Source of the DNA: Candidatus Atribacteria bacterium
Lineage (GTDB): Bacteria; Atribacterota; Atribacteria; Atribacterales; Atribacteraceae
Direction of reading: 5' to 3'
Length of the DNA: 17,634 nucleotides
Assembly (NCBI GenBank): GCA_003561145.1
Contig: PWXL01000105.1
Coordinates: 1-17,634, forward strand
Of the stretch, positions 7,081 through 15,091 are shown one piece after another (the first letter of the stretch is position 1; the number at the start of each line of letters is the position of its first letter). The translations under genes and the position numbers were made by a program. The notes below the pieces were generated by a model that saw nothing but the letters and a program-made list of their open reading frames with translations, had not been told where the DNA came from and ran no database searches.

Positions 7081-7100
7081 TTCATACCCTGATTTTTACC

Positions 7101-7109
7101 ATTGTACCA
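7101..7109 (-). promoter_or_regulatory. Candidate extended -10 promoter for the DUF3298-like gene
   Basis: Read on the minus strand the sequence is TGGTACAAT, the same extended -10 as at 3908-3916. No -35 box is seen 16-18 bases upstream. A transcript from here would have a leader of about 90 bases containing the tandem 10-bp repeat. The remaining 7110-7284 holds no gene that I can support. Confidence 0.35.
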
Positions 7110-7284
7110 AATTGACGAGATAGGACGCGCAAACCACTTACAGTCAACCCGGGTAGAGCAACATCGGACATTCCACTTCCGCTCCAAGGTCACACCACGC
7201 TTGTCATCTTGTTCTTGATGTGGTTGGAGATACCCCCGGTGATATGGTGGTGCTCTCAAACCATTCTCTATTTGCACCCACCCT

Positions 7285-8052
7285 TCATGGAAGGTGGTCA
7301 CGTTGTCCGTGAGATTTCTGATATACATCCACACATTGGGATAACGTGAGCTTCAGCCAGCTCACATTCCGGTCGTATACAAAACCAAGCTTGGTTACCA
7401 GCTTGATTGATGGTATGTTGTCTGGTTTGATATTGGCGAATACCGGTTGACCATTCTCCCTTTTTTTATGAATCAGTTTTTTGGCCACTGCTTCAGCGAA
7501 AGCACGTCTTCTATATTCCGGAAGCACATACAAGATACCCAGGGCACCATCATCATGGGTCAAACACCATGCAACCAACCGCTTCTCAACAAATACTCCT
7601 GCTGATATTTCCCGCTCGAGTCTTTCGGCGATGTATGCAACCGGTGCCTGCTGCCCATAATTGGACAAGGTGTGAATGTATGCGGCCCAGGAGCGGTCGA
7701 GGGAAATTGTTTCGACACCCGGCCTTCCTATAGGAACATTTCGCGGTAAAAGATAGCGATGTGTATCAAAGACCCATTCAATCCCCCTTTCCCCCGCTAC
7801 AATAGGTACCATCCAACTTTCCACGGAAGCGAAAGAGAACGTTTCAAATTCATACTCTTTCATGAGTGCTTCCAATTCATCTTTGTTCGAACTTGATATA
7901 TACGCCCAGGGAGAATCACCTTTTTCCACAGCGATTATTGAATCACCCCTCCTGTATACTTTTTGAAGAGGATGCCTCTCAAAAAATCCCAGCGCGCTTA
8001 TATTTCTTTTCGGGTCTTTTTTCAAGATATTGATTAGTTCTTTTTTGTCCAT
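7285..8052 (-). CDS. GNAT-family N-acetyltransferase (FR47-like)
   Basis: A 255-residue cytoplasmic protein. The C-terminal half shows the GNAT acetyl-CoA fold: GALGILYVLPEYRRRAFAEAVAKKLI (169-194) is the strand plus pyrophosphate-loop helix, and NIKPDNIPSIKLVTKLGFVYDRNVSWLKL (207-235) is the terminal motif with N212 and S215. This arrangement resembles FR47/glycine N-acyltransferase-like members. The first glycine of the loop (R/QxxGxG/A) is alanine, A184. The N-terminal half (about 1-110) is not recognised and may shape the acceptor site. The ATG directly abuts the hyuB stop (TGAATG), so translation is coupled to hyuB and the product probably acts in the same pathway, for example acylating an amine made by or feeding the hydrolase. 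The acceptor cannot be read from sequence. A weak bulged hairpin (7277-7296) overlaps the stop but has no T run. Confidence 0.8.
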   Translation of the reverse strand: MDKKELINILKKDPKRNISALGFFERHPLQKVYRRGDSIIAVEKGDSPWAYISSSNKDELEALMKEYEFETFSFASVESWMVPIVAGERGIEWVFDTHRYLLPRNVPIGRPGVETISLDRSWAAYIHTLSNYGQQAPVAYIAERLEREISAGVFVEKRLVAWCLTHDDGALGILYVLPEYRRRAFAEAVAKKLIHKKRENGQPVFANIKPDNIPSIKLVTKLGFVYDRNVSWLKLTLSQCVDVYQKSHGQRDHLP

Positions 8053-9795
8053 TCAACGGTTTTCTTTACGCATTTTGGCCGTTGCTTCCAGGTCAACCTT
8101 CTTTTTTGTAGGGTTGAGAACTACCTTGTATATCGCTTCCACTTCCTTTTCAAGGATTCTCCCCTCTAGATAATCCCGCAATACCAACTGGGGGTCGCGT
8201 TCTGAGGGATTTCCGTAACCGCCGCCACCGGGCGTTTCAGCAACAAAGAGATCGTTTTCCCTGAGCTTGAGAGCAGATGTTTTTGAGGGAATAATCCTCT
8301 CTCCGGCTGTTCCGGGATTGAGTATAAATTTGCCGGGTCGTCCCTCTTGACCCCCGAACAGTCCCCAGGGCGGGATTGTATGACGGTCTCCATGGGAAGA
8401 AAAATCCGCTTCCCGGCTTAAAAGCCTTAACGAACGCCGTATACCCATGCCTCCCCGAAAACGGCCGGCACCACCCGAGCCATCGATGAGTTCGTAACGT
8501 TCAACCAGCAAGGGGTATTCGGTTTCCAATGATTCTACGGGGAGGTTTGATGTATTGGTAATGTGGACCTGGACTCCATTGAGTCCGTCTTTATGCGGCC
8601 GTGCACCCATACCTCCGCCCAGTGCTTCGACATAGATATAGCGGCGGTTCTCCCGCCACTGGTTTATACCGGATAAGACTATTGAAGTGCTTGCATCGTT
8701 ACTGCCGGCAATGATTGTATCCGGCAGCGCCTTGGAAAAGGCACCGAATATTGCACCACAGATATGCTGACAGGTATCGGTACGGGCTCCCACTGCTGCC
8801 GGTTCAGAGGGGTTGACGATAGTCCCGGTGGGAGCAACAATCTTGACAGCACGGTGAAAACCACCGTTGGGTGGGATACCAGGGTCGATGACCGCCTTGA
8901 TAGCATAAAAAACAGTTGCAGAAAGAGCGCTTTCGACTACATTGACAGCTCCTTCCACCTGGTCCCCGCTGCCGGTGAAATCCACTTCCAGGTTCTCCCC
9001 CCGCACCCGCACAGTAACAGCAATGGGGATTTTCTCCCTGGATATGCCGTCATCATCCAGATAATCGGTGAAACTGTATTCTCCATCGGGTACTTTTGCT
9101 ACACCCGCCCGGAGCTTGCGTTCACCGTAATGTAAAAGCTCTTCCAGTGATGAGAGAAAAACTTGCCGGCCGTACGTATCACATATTTCAGTTAAGCGGC
9201 GGAGAGCCACCTGGTTGGTTGCGAACTGGCCCTGAAAATCGAGCCGCCTTTGATCAGGAATATGGCAGTTGAGAATGATAAAATTGAGTACATCTTCCCG
9301 TAATTTCCCTTTTTCAATGATGCGGAGGGGAGGGATGCGGATTCCCTCTTCATAAATGCTACGTGAATCACCGGCGATACCTCCCGGGACTCGCCCCCCG
9401 ATATCGGAGTGATGAGCGATATTGCCGGCAAATGCTGTGAGCGTACCTTCATAGAAGAAAGGGCTTATCACGGTAACATCCGGTAAGTGTGTACCGCCTC
9501 CCACGTACGGGTCGTTGGCTACAAAGACGTCCCCTTCCATGATTTCTTCGGTGGAATATTGCTGGAGTATTGTGTTCACCACACCGATCAAAGAACCCAG
9601 GTGCAGGGGAATATGTTCGGCCTGGGCGATGGTGACCCCACAGCTGTCAAACAAGGCGGTCGAGCAATCACGCCGTTCCTTGATATTCGGGGAAAATGCG
9701 CTTTTAATGAGGGTTGCTCCCATTGATTCAGCAGTAGCCAAAAGGGCATTTCCAATAACTTCCACCGTAATGGGATCAATGGATGGGGGTTTCAC
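8053..9795 (-). CDS. hyuB: Hydantoinase B/oxoprolinase family protein, beta subunit
   Basis: A 580-residue full-length HyuB-family protein. The family start DPITVEVIGNAL is followed by SPNIKERRDCSTALFD (35-50), QAEHIPLHLGS (58-68), NDPYVGGGTHLPDVT (94-108) and HHSDIGG (128-134), then a glycine-rich end GGGGYGNPSERD. Together with HyuA it forms an ATP-dependent enzyme. Known members are N-methylhydantoinase, 5-oxoprolinase, acetophenone carboxylase and acetone carboxylase. The closest activity cannot be chosen here, and no third (gamma) carboxylase subunit is seen next to it, which slightly favours a cyclic-amide hydrolase. The start is GTG, sharing four bases (GTGA) with the hyuA stop. The ribosome site is weak (GGTGGTG), consistent with coupled translation. 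The stop directly abuts the ATG of the GNAT gene. Confidence 0.92.
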   Translation of the reverse strand: MKPPSIDPITVEVIGNALLATAESMGATLIKSAFSPNIKERRDCSTALFDSCGVTIAQAEHIPLHLGSLIGVVNTILQQYSTEEIMEGDVFVANDPYVGGGTHLPDVTVISPFFYEGTLTAFAGNIAHHSDIGGRVPGGIAGDSRSIYEEGIRIPPLRIIEKGKLREDVLNFIILNCHIPDQRRLDFQGQFATNQVALRRLTEICDTYGRQVFLSSLEELLHYGERKLRAGVAKVPDGEYSFTDYLDDDGISREKIPIAVTVRVRGENLEVDFTGSGDQVEGAVNVVESALSATVFYAIKAVIDPGIPPNGGFHRAVKIVAPTGTIVNPSEPAAVGARTDTCQHICGAIFGAFSKALPDTIIAGSNDASTSIVLSGINQWRENRRYIYVEALGGGMGARPHKDGLNGVQVHITNTSNLPVESLETEYPLLVERYELIDGSGGAGRFRGGMGIRRSLRLLSREADFSSHGDRHTIPPWGLFGGQEGRPGKFILNPGTAGERIIPSKTSALKLRENDLFVAETPGGGGYGNPSERDPQLVLRDYLEGRILEKEVEAIYKVVLNPTKKKVDLEATAKMRKENR

Positions 9796-11864
9796 TTTTG
9801 AGCACCACCAGCTATGGTGTTTGTGATAATTATATTACCAAGTTCATCAACTGAAACTTCCTGGTCTGGGAGAACAAGTACGGTGGAATCAAACTGTTCA
9901 ACCACGGCTGGGCCTGTGAAGCGGTCTTTCGGGAACAAGGCATCACGGTGAAAGATGGGACATTGTAAAAATCCTTGGCCGGTAAAGTATACTGCCCGTT
10001 CGGAAACAGGTTTGAGTGGAACCGAGCGTTCTTCCGGAAAACGCGTTCCTTCCGTATTTCCGGAAGAACGGCCCACGGCGGTGAGGCGGAAAGTTACTGC
10101 TTGAACCGGTCTATCGTGTATACAGTATCCATAATTACGTTTGTGAGAACGGTGAAAATTCTCGATCACTTCTTGAAGGACCGTCTCGTCCATGTTTTTA
10201 TTGGGAATCGGGATGGAAAGCTCGTAATCCTGACCACTATAGCGCATGTCAAGAAAACGCATAATTTCTTGTGTATCAGGCGGTATTTTTTCCTGCTCAA
10301 ACCACTGGACGGCTTGTGTTTCAAGGTCTGTGTTGACATTATGCAGAATATCGATGTTTTCGGGAATGGCATCCGCCAGATGGGTATGTGCGAATTCCAT
10401 TTTTACATCGGCGATGAGCAGACCCCAGGCGCAAAAATTGCCCGGTGTCCGGGGAACAAGAACTTTTTTTATGCCCAGTTCTTTGGATATTTCACCGCTG
10501 TGGAGCGGACCGGCTCCACCAAAACTCATGAGAACAAAATCTCGAGGATCAAATCCTTGTTCCACGGAAACCACTTGTATTGCTCTTTCCATGTTGGCGT
10601 TGACGATCCGGATAATACCTTCTGCTGCTTTGATGACGTCCATCTTCAGTACCGAAGCGATTTTTACCTCAATGGCCTGGTAGGCTGACCGGGCATCTAT
10701 TTTCATATCCCCACCCAAAAGGTGGTGTGGGTTGAGACGTTGGAGAACAAGGTTCGCATCAGTAACGGTGACATCATCGCCCCCCTTTCCATAAGCTACC
10801 GGACCCGGTGAAGCCCCGGCACTGCGGGGACCAACCTTGCACAAACCTCCTTCATCGATCCAGGCAATACTTCCTCCCCCGGCACCGATTGTGTGAATAT
10901 CTATCATGGGGGTTTTTACGGGATGTCCCCCCACAGTTCTTTCCGTGGATACCAGCGGCTTCCCATTTTTCACAAGAGAAACATCGCAGCTCGTACCGCC
11001 CATATCGAAAGTAATGATGTTGTTACAGCCGCTTTTACTTGCAATAAAACATGCTCCGGTTACCCCGGCCGAAGGTCCGGAGAAGATGGTTCGTATAGGA
11101 AGCTTTTGAACTGTCTCTATGGACATGATTCCGCCGGATGACTGGGTGATGTAGGGCCGAGTCTTGATTCCCATTTTCTTTACCTCTTCGGAAAAGCGCT
11201 CTAAGTAACGCGCAATAACCGGACCCAGGGAAGCGTTCATAGTCGTGGTACTCATGCGTTCATATTCCCGAAACTCCGGCAGCACATCACATGATGCACA
11301 TATAAAAGCATGGGGAAGAGCAGTCCCGGCAAACTCTGCACATTTTTTTTCGTGTTCCGGGTAGAGGTAGGAGTGGATCAGGCAAACTGCCACAGCTTCA
11401 ACACCGTTTTTTTTGAACTCTGAGATGATTTTTTTCAGTTCCCGGGTGTCAAGTTGGACGATCACCTCTCCCCGGGCGCTCACCCGTTCTGTGATTTCTT
11501 TGCGTAGAGTACGGGGAACCAAATCCGGCGGCTTGTCAGCGAAATAGTCATACAGGCTGGGTCTTTTTTGCCGGGCGATTTCCAAGAGGTCCCGAAAACC
11601 CTTTGTCGTAATCAGACCGGTTTTTGCTCCCCTGTTTTCGATCACGGAGTTGGTAGCAACAGTTGTACCGTGTCCCAGGTAGCTCAACTCACGCGGACGT
11701 ATCGAGAAGCGCTTCAATATCTTTTTGATTCCACTGAGTATAGCTTCTGAAGGATCATGCAGAGTAGACGCGATTTTGAAAACGTTCAGTGTTCCTTGTT
11801 TTTCATCGAACAAGGCAAGGTCTGTAAAGGTCCCTCCTACGTCGATACCCAGGCGGTAGCTCAC
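9792..11864 (-). CDS. hyuA: Hydantoinase A/oxoprolinase family protein, ATP-binding alpha subunit
   Basis: A 690-residue HyuA-family protein of normal length. Motifs in order are GIDVGGTFTD (6-15, ATPase phosphate loop), GHGTTVATN (64-72), SGPSAGVTGA (262-271), FDMGGTSCDV (286-295), IGAGGGSIAW (326-335), the GPRSAGASPGPVAYGKGG block (345-362) and FGGAGPLH (448-455). The subunit phosphorylates or activates the amide or carbonyl substrate for HyuB. It starts at GTG with GGAGG (11871-11875) six bases upstream; no ATG alternative fits the motif spacing. It is first in an apparent three-gene operon with hyuB and the GNAT gene. It lies 161 bases behind the ABC importer operon on the same strand, so it may receive readthrough. 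The linker near residues 598-613 is encoded by a perfect inverted repeat (10027-10070). Confidence 0.94.
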   Translation of the reverse strand: MSYRLGIDVGGTFTDLALFDEKQGTLNVFKIASTLHDPSEAILSGIKKILKRFSIRPRELSYLGHGTTVATNSVIENRGAKTGLITTKGFRDLLEIARQKRPSLYDYFADKPPDLVPRTLRKEITERVSARGEVIVQLDTRELKKIISEFKKNGVEAVAVCLIHSYLYPEHEKKCAEFAGTALPHAFICASCDVLPEFREYERMSTTTMNASLGPVIARYLERFSEEVKKMGIKTRPYITQSSGGIMSIETVQKLPIRTIFSGPSAGVTGACFIASKSGCNNIITFDMGGTSCDVSLVKNGKPLVSTERTVGGHPVKTPMIDIHTIGAGGGSIAWIDEGGLCKVGPRSAGASPGPVAYGKGGDDVTVTDANLVLQRLNPHHLLGGDMKIDARSAYQAIEVKIASVLKMDVIKAAEGIIRIVNANMERAIQVVSVEQGFDPRDFVLMSFGGAGPLHSGEISKELGIKKVLVPRTPGNFCAWGLLIADVKMEFAHTHLADAIPENIDILHNVNTDLETQAVQWFEQEKIPPDTQEIMRFLDMRYSGQDYELSIPIPNKNMDETVLQEVIENFHRSHKRNYGYCIHDRPVQAVTFRLTAVGRSSGNTEGTRFPEERSVPLKPVSERAVYFTGQGFLQCPIFHRDALFPKDRFTGPAVVEQFDSTVLVLPDQEVSVDELGNIIITNTIAGGAQK
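10027..10070. repeat. Perfect 14-bp inverted repeat inside hyuA
   Basis: CGTTCTTCCGGAAA (10027-10040) and TTTCCGGAAGAACG (10057-10070) are exact reverse complements separated by 16 bases. The segment encodes the GRSSGNTEGTRFPEERS stretch of HyuA, a polar linker near the C-terminus. The repeat would form a strong hairpin in the hyuA transcript, 232 bases before the hyuB start. Confidence 0.8.
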
Positions 11865-11917
11865 AGTAAACCTCCATTACACGGCAGCTATAGGTGAAGT
11901 ATGCGAAGGGTGGAAAA

Positions 11918-11952
11918 CAGGATTCAGAATTCCGTATTCAGGATTCAGAATC
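11918..11952. promoter_or_regulatory. Pair of palindromic direct repeats upstream of hyuA, possible operator
   Basis: CAGGATTCAGAAT occurs at 11918-11930 and again at 11939-11951, exactly 21 bases apart, two turns of the helix. The core of the second copy, GATTCAGAATC (11942-11952), is a perfect palindrome about a central A; the first copy differs in its last base. The pair lies 54-88 bases upstream of the hyuA start. The arrangement suits a dimeric regulator binding twice on one face of the DNA, but an interspersed simple repeat is also possible. A weak minus-strand -10 (CATACT) lies downstream of it. Confidence 0.4.
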
Positions 11953-11965
11953 TTTTTTACCTGTC

Positions 11966-12001
11966 GGTACCGGCTGGAGAACAGTTTCCCCGGCCGGTAC
12001 C
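11966..12001 (-). other. Hairpin downstream of the second binding-protein gene
   Basis: GGTACCGGCTGG (11966-11977) and CCGGCCGGTACC (11990-12001) form a 12-bp stem with one mismatch (A against C on the minus-strand RNA) around a 12-base loop. It starts 25 bases after the binding-protein stop at 12026. There is no T run, so it is not a canonical terminator. It may protect the transcript 3' end, attenuate readthrough into hyuA, or both. Its core resembles the hairpin at 15092-15122. Confidence 0.55.
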
Positions 12002-12025
12002 ATTTCTACCTGTCATTGCTCACAC

Positions 12026-13270
12026 TCAGTCAAGCGCATCCAAGAGTTCCTGGTACCTGGCGGCGATTTCTTCAGGAGTATATTGGGCGGGTACCTGCTG
12101 GGCTACAAACTTCATCTCGTTCAAGATGTCGGCGCGTTCGACACTCCGCAGATGTGTGGGGTAGGTAACCTGTTCAGCGAAGCTTGCTTCCAAAATCGGG
12201 AAATAGGGATGAGCTTCGTAATAGGCGTCACTGGTCATTACGCTTGCACGGTTGGCAGGCTGGTACGCGAGCGCCACGGAGACACATATTTCAGGATCGA
12301 AGAGGTAGCGCAGGACTTTCATGACCGCTTCGGGGTCTTCGGTATCCGAGTTGACCATGTAGGGCCACCCGAAAGAGTTGACCCGGAAATCATCCTCGGC
12401 CCCTTCCCGCGGCGGCTGTACCATCACTTCCCATTCTGTTGCATATTCCAGCACTTCCTGGGTGTAGGCGTAGATATTGATCGCTTCGGGGTAGAAGGCC
12501 GCCCGCTCACCCATGAAAGCGCCACGGAAGTCTCCGGAGGCCCAGGCATGTGCTTCGGGGTCTTGCAGGCCCTCGTTGGCCAGCGTCTGGTAGAAGTCGA
12601 TAAGGAAGATACCGGCTTCCGAATCGACGATCGGGGTGCCGGTATCCCTGAACTGGCCGCCCATGGACATGAAGGTTGCCATCATCCAGAAGGGCGGGTG
12701 ATGGGCGCCTCCGGGTTGGGCGTAGGCGTATTCATCACCGGTGAGCACTTCTTCCTGCAGGATTCTGCATGCATCGAGCAGTTCTTCCCAGGTTTGGGGT
12801 TCTTCCAAGCCGGCTTCTGCGAGCCAATCCTTGCGGTACCCCATGAAAAAGGGACCGGAGTGAACGTTGATACCATAGATGCGGTCTTCATAAGTGGTCA
12901 TATCGAAGGCGATATCGTAAATGTCGGCAAAGTCCTCTGGATCTTCCTCAGCCCAGGCTTCGATATACTCGGTGATATCAAGCAAAGTTCCTCGCACCAC
13001 CATGGTGGCGAGAAATTCACCGAATATCTGTACCACATCCGGCGCGACACCGACAGCGTGGTTTCTCATGAAGTCCACGTGAGACTCTTCCAGCGGAATG
13101 ACGTCAAACTCCACCCGGATGTCTGGATTTTCCGCGTGAAAGGTCTCAAACGCGTCCGCCGGGATGAACTCCTGGCGCCCGAACCACACGGTGACCGTTG
13201 TTTGCGCACCGGCCAAGGTGGCGGGAAGCAGGAACGCCACAACCATAAACACCAGCAATAACTTCTTCAT
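12026..13270 (-). CDS. ABC transporter extracellular solute-binding protein (family 1), copy 1
   Basis: The frame is open back to 13540, but the true start is ATG 13270, with AGGAGG just upstream and a clear signal peptide: MKK, a hydrophobic core, and AGA before QTT (cleavage after residue 22). There is no lipobox, so a soluble exported protein of about 392 residues is predicted. The body (TVTVWFGRQEF, GTLLDITEYIEAW, DWLAEAGLEEPQTWEEL, GAFMGERAAF, GWPYMVNSDT) has the order and motifs of MalE/UgpB-type family 1 binding proteins. These deliver a sugar or similar solute to the paired permeases; the ligand is unknown. It is last in the importer operon, 56 bases after the permease G gene. It is a close copy of the first gene of the operon: about 44 of 414 residues differ and there are no gaps. 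The long plus-strand frame over it is an antisense shadow. Confidence 0.93.
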   Translation of the reverse strand: MKKLLLVFMVVAFLLPATLAGAQTTVTVWFGRQEFIPADAFETFHAENPDIRVEFDVIPLEESHVDFMRNHAVGVAPDVVQIFGEFLATMVVRGTLLDITEYIEAWAEEDPEDFADIYDIAFDMTTYEDRIYGINVHSGPFFMGYRKDWLAEAGLEEPQTWEELLDACRILQEEVLTGDEYAYAQPGGAHHPPFWMMATFMSMGGQFRDTGTPIVDSEAGIFLIDFYQTLANEGLQDPEAHAWASGDFRGAFMGERAAFYPEAINIYAYTQEVLEYATEWEVMVQPPREGAEDDFRVNSFGWPYMVNSDTEDPEAVMKVLRYLFDPEICVSVALAYQPANRASVMTSDAYYEAHPYFPILEASFAEQVTYPTHLRSVERADILNEMKFVAQQVPAQYTPEEIAARYQELLDALD

Positions 13271-13326
13271 GATACATCCTCCTTTTTCAATGGACTCATT
13301 GTACACGTCTATTGGAGGGCACTTTC

Positions 13327-14151
13327 TTACTTGATCGCACCGCTCACCAACCCACTGGTGACCCTCTTTTGGAAAATGATGTAGAATCCCAAAATCGGTG
13401 CGATGGTAAGAACCGTGAATGCCAATACTACCGGCCAATCTTCGATGCCCATGGCGTCCCGCAGCATGAACAGTTGGTAGGGCAGGGTGCGCATACGGGT
13501 GGAGGTCGTGAGGGCAAGCACAAAAGGAAACTCGTTCCATGCCTCACGGAGTGACATAACCGATACCGTAATAATGGCAGGAATCGACATGGGAATCATG
13601 ATATAGCGGATACGTTGCCAGAGCGTTGCACCGTCGATAGAGGCGGCGTCCTCGAGCGCCGGCGGGACTCCGCGGAAAAACCCGGTGAGCACCATGGTGT
13701 TGAATGGAATCGCCGTTGCCGTGTAAGAGACGATCAATGCCGGATACGAGTCTAAAAGCCCGACCGAAGCCCACATCTGGAAGAGCGGGATGATCAGGCT
13801 CGCCCGTGGAATGATACGGGGAATCAGGATCAGCAGAAAGAGTGCCGTGGAAAGGCGGAACTTAAATCTCGCGAAACCATAGGCCGCGAATATACTACAG
13901 GCCACCGCGATGAACGAGGATGTGAGCGCGAGAAACGTACTGTTGAACACATAGGTGGAAAAGCCGCGTGAGGTCAGTACCACCTGGTAGGCGCGTATTT
14001 CAGGATCCGGCGGGATGATTGAGGGAGGCACCCGGTAGATGTCAGCATATGTCTTGAAAGAGGAAGATACACCCCACAGCAGCGGGAAGATCGTCCAGAC
14101 CACCAAAATCACCAGGGGTATCCAGTAGAGTCTATCGCGTCCAAGTTTCAT
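13327..14151 (-). CDS. Carbohydrate ABC transporter permease (MalG type)
   Basis: A 274-residue inner-membrane permease with six predicted passes. The cytoplasmic EAA loop, by which permeases contact the ATPase, is EDAASIDGATLWQRIRYIMIP (167-187) and continues to P191. The ending QKRVTSGLVSGAIK is characteristic of MalG-type permeases of the CUT1 class. It starts at ATG 14151, with GAGG eight bases upstream, and only three bases separate it from the upstream permease stop, so the two subunits are made together and form the channel heterodimer. No ABC ATPase is encoded nearby. Systems of this class often share a multitask ATPase (MsmX/UgpC-like) encoded elsewhere, and that is inferred here. 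Confidence 0.94.
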   Translation of the reverse strand: MKLGRDRLYWIPLVILVVWTIFPLLWGVSSSFKTYADIYRVPPSIIPPDPEIRAYQVVLTSRGFSTYVFNSTFLALTSSFIAVACSIFAAYGFARFKFRLSTALFLLILIPRIIPRASLIIPLFQMWASVGLLDSYPALIVSYTATAIPFNTMVLTGFFRGVPPALEDAASIDGATLWQRIRYIMIPMSIPAIITVSVMSLREAWNEFPFVLALTTSTRMRTLPYQLFMLRDAMGIEDWPVVLAFTVLTIAPILGFYIIFQKRVTSGLVSGAIK

Positions 14152-14154
14152 AGC

Positions 14155-15066
14155 TTAAACCTCGCTTTTGAACACACGCAGGTAGAATACACTCGTTATG
14201 ATATTGAGTAACAGGATGATTGTCATAACCACCGCTCCATCGGAAAACCGCAGAAAGTCAAATCCCAACCGGTACATGTACAGTGCGAGCACCTCGGTGG
14301 CTCTCCCGGGACCTCCGGCGGTCAAGGGCAAGACGACATCGAACATGTTGAAACTGGCAAAAGTCAACCAAATCATGGAGATACCGATCATCGGTTTAAT
14401 CAGCGGAATGATGATACGGAAAAGTATGGTGAGCTTGGAGGCCCCCTCGACGAGAGCCACCTCGAAAAGATCGGGATCAAGGGCCTGCATTCCCCCCAAC
14501 AGGATGAGCGTGGAGAAGGGGACGATAAACCAGGTATTGGCCAGAATGATGACCAACATTGCCCAATTTGCTTCGCCGAGGAACTCGATGCGCTCCAGGC
14601 CTAAAGTCACCAGAAATTGATTGACGAAACCGACCGTGCGGGAAAAGAGAAAGCGAAACATAATTGCCGTGGCGACACCGGAAACAAGGTAGGGCACCAG
14701 GGCCAGGCCACGGAAACTCCCCGCAAAAGTCTTGACTTTGTACAGTCCATGGGCGAAAGCAAAGGACAATACAAAGCCCAATCCAACACTGCCGGCCACA
14801 AATATCAAAGAGCGCTGAAATGAATGGATAAAACGTTCTTCTACTAAAAGATTAAAATAGTTTTCCAAACCGACGAATGGGTTGTCCGGTAAGGCCAGAT
14901 CAATACGGAAGAATGACATACCGATTCCGTATAAAACCGAATACCACAGAACACCGACTACAAAAAGCAGGGACGGAAGGATCAACCAGTAGGGAATAGT
15001 TTTTTTGAGCCGTTTATACCTGTTGAGCTTTTTGAGTTCAACCTGCATAGTGGTGGTTTCTGCCAC
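14155..15066 (-). CDS. Sugar ABC transporter permease (MalF/UgpA type)
   Basis: A 303-residue inner-membrane permease. A basic N-terminal segment (KKLNRYKRLKK, 12-22) precedes six predicted membrane passes. The EAA loop is EVALVEGASKLTILFRIIIP (202-221), and the following FASFNMFDVVLPLTAGGPG (236-254) is the typical MalF/UgpA sequence before the last two passes. It starts at GTG (15064-15066), supported by AGGAGG (15074-15079) seven bases upstream; there is no nearby ATG in frame. It lies 81 bases behind the first binding-protein gene, with a hairpin in the gap, and just before the MalG-type permease gene. It supplies half of the membrane channel of the importer. Confidence 0.94.
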   Translation of the reverse strand: MAETTTMQVELKKLNRYKRLKKTIPYWLILPSLLFVVGVLWYSVLYGIGMSFFRIDLALPDNPFVGLENYFNLLVEERFIHSFQRSLIFVAGSVGLGFVLSFAFAHGLYKVKTFAGSFRGLALVPYLVSGVATAIMFRFLFSRTVGFVNQFLVTLGLERIEFLGEANWAMLVIILANTWFIVPFSTLILLGGMQALDPDLFEVALVEGASKLTILFRIIIPLIKPMIGISMIWLTFASFNMFDVVLPLTAGGPGRATEVLALYMYRLGFDFLRFSDGAVVMTIILLLNIITSVFYLRVFKSEV

Positions 15067-15091
15067 TCTGGAGCCTCCTGTATGGAAATGG

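Noticed and set aside
7277..7296. Hairpin at the end of the GNAT gene as a terminator
   Set aside because: The stem is bulged, overlaps the stop codon and is not followed by a T run, so termination is not supported.
7062..7334. Minus-strand open frame of 90 codons after the GNAT gene
   Set aside because: It overlaps the GNAT 3' end in another frame, has no ribosome site, and no family is recognisable. The gap is better read as leader and promoter of the next gene.
9975..10688. Plus-strand open frame of 237 codons inside hyuA
   Set aside because: Antisense to a highly conserved hyuA region; composition is not protein-like.
11894..13261. Long plus-strand open frame (455 codons) opposite binding-protein copy 1
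   Set aside because: It mirrors the codons of a well-supported gene with signal peptide and ribosome site. Matching antisense frames appear over copy 2 (15205-15744 and 15820-16383), as expected from the shared sequence, and the translation lacks protein-like patterns.
13271..13540. N-terminal extension of binding-protein copy 1 back to 13540
   Set aside because: The extra 90 residues read through the permease 3' region, have no family match, and would bury a clear signal peptide; ATG 13270 has its own AGGAGG site.
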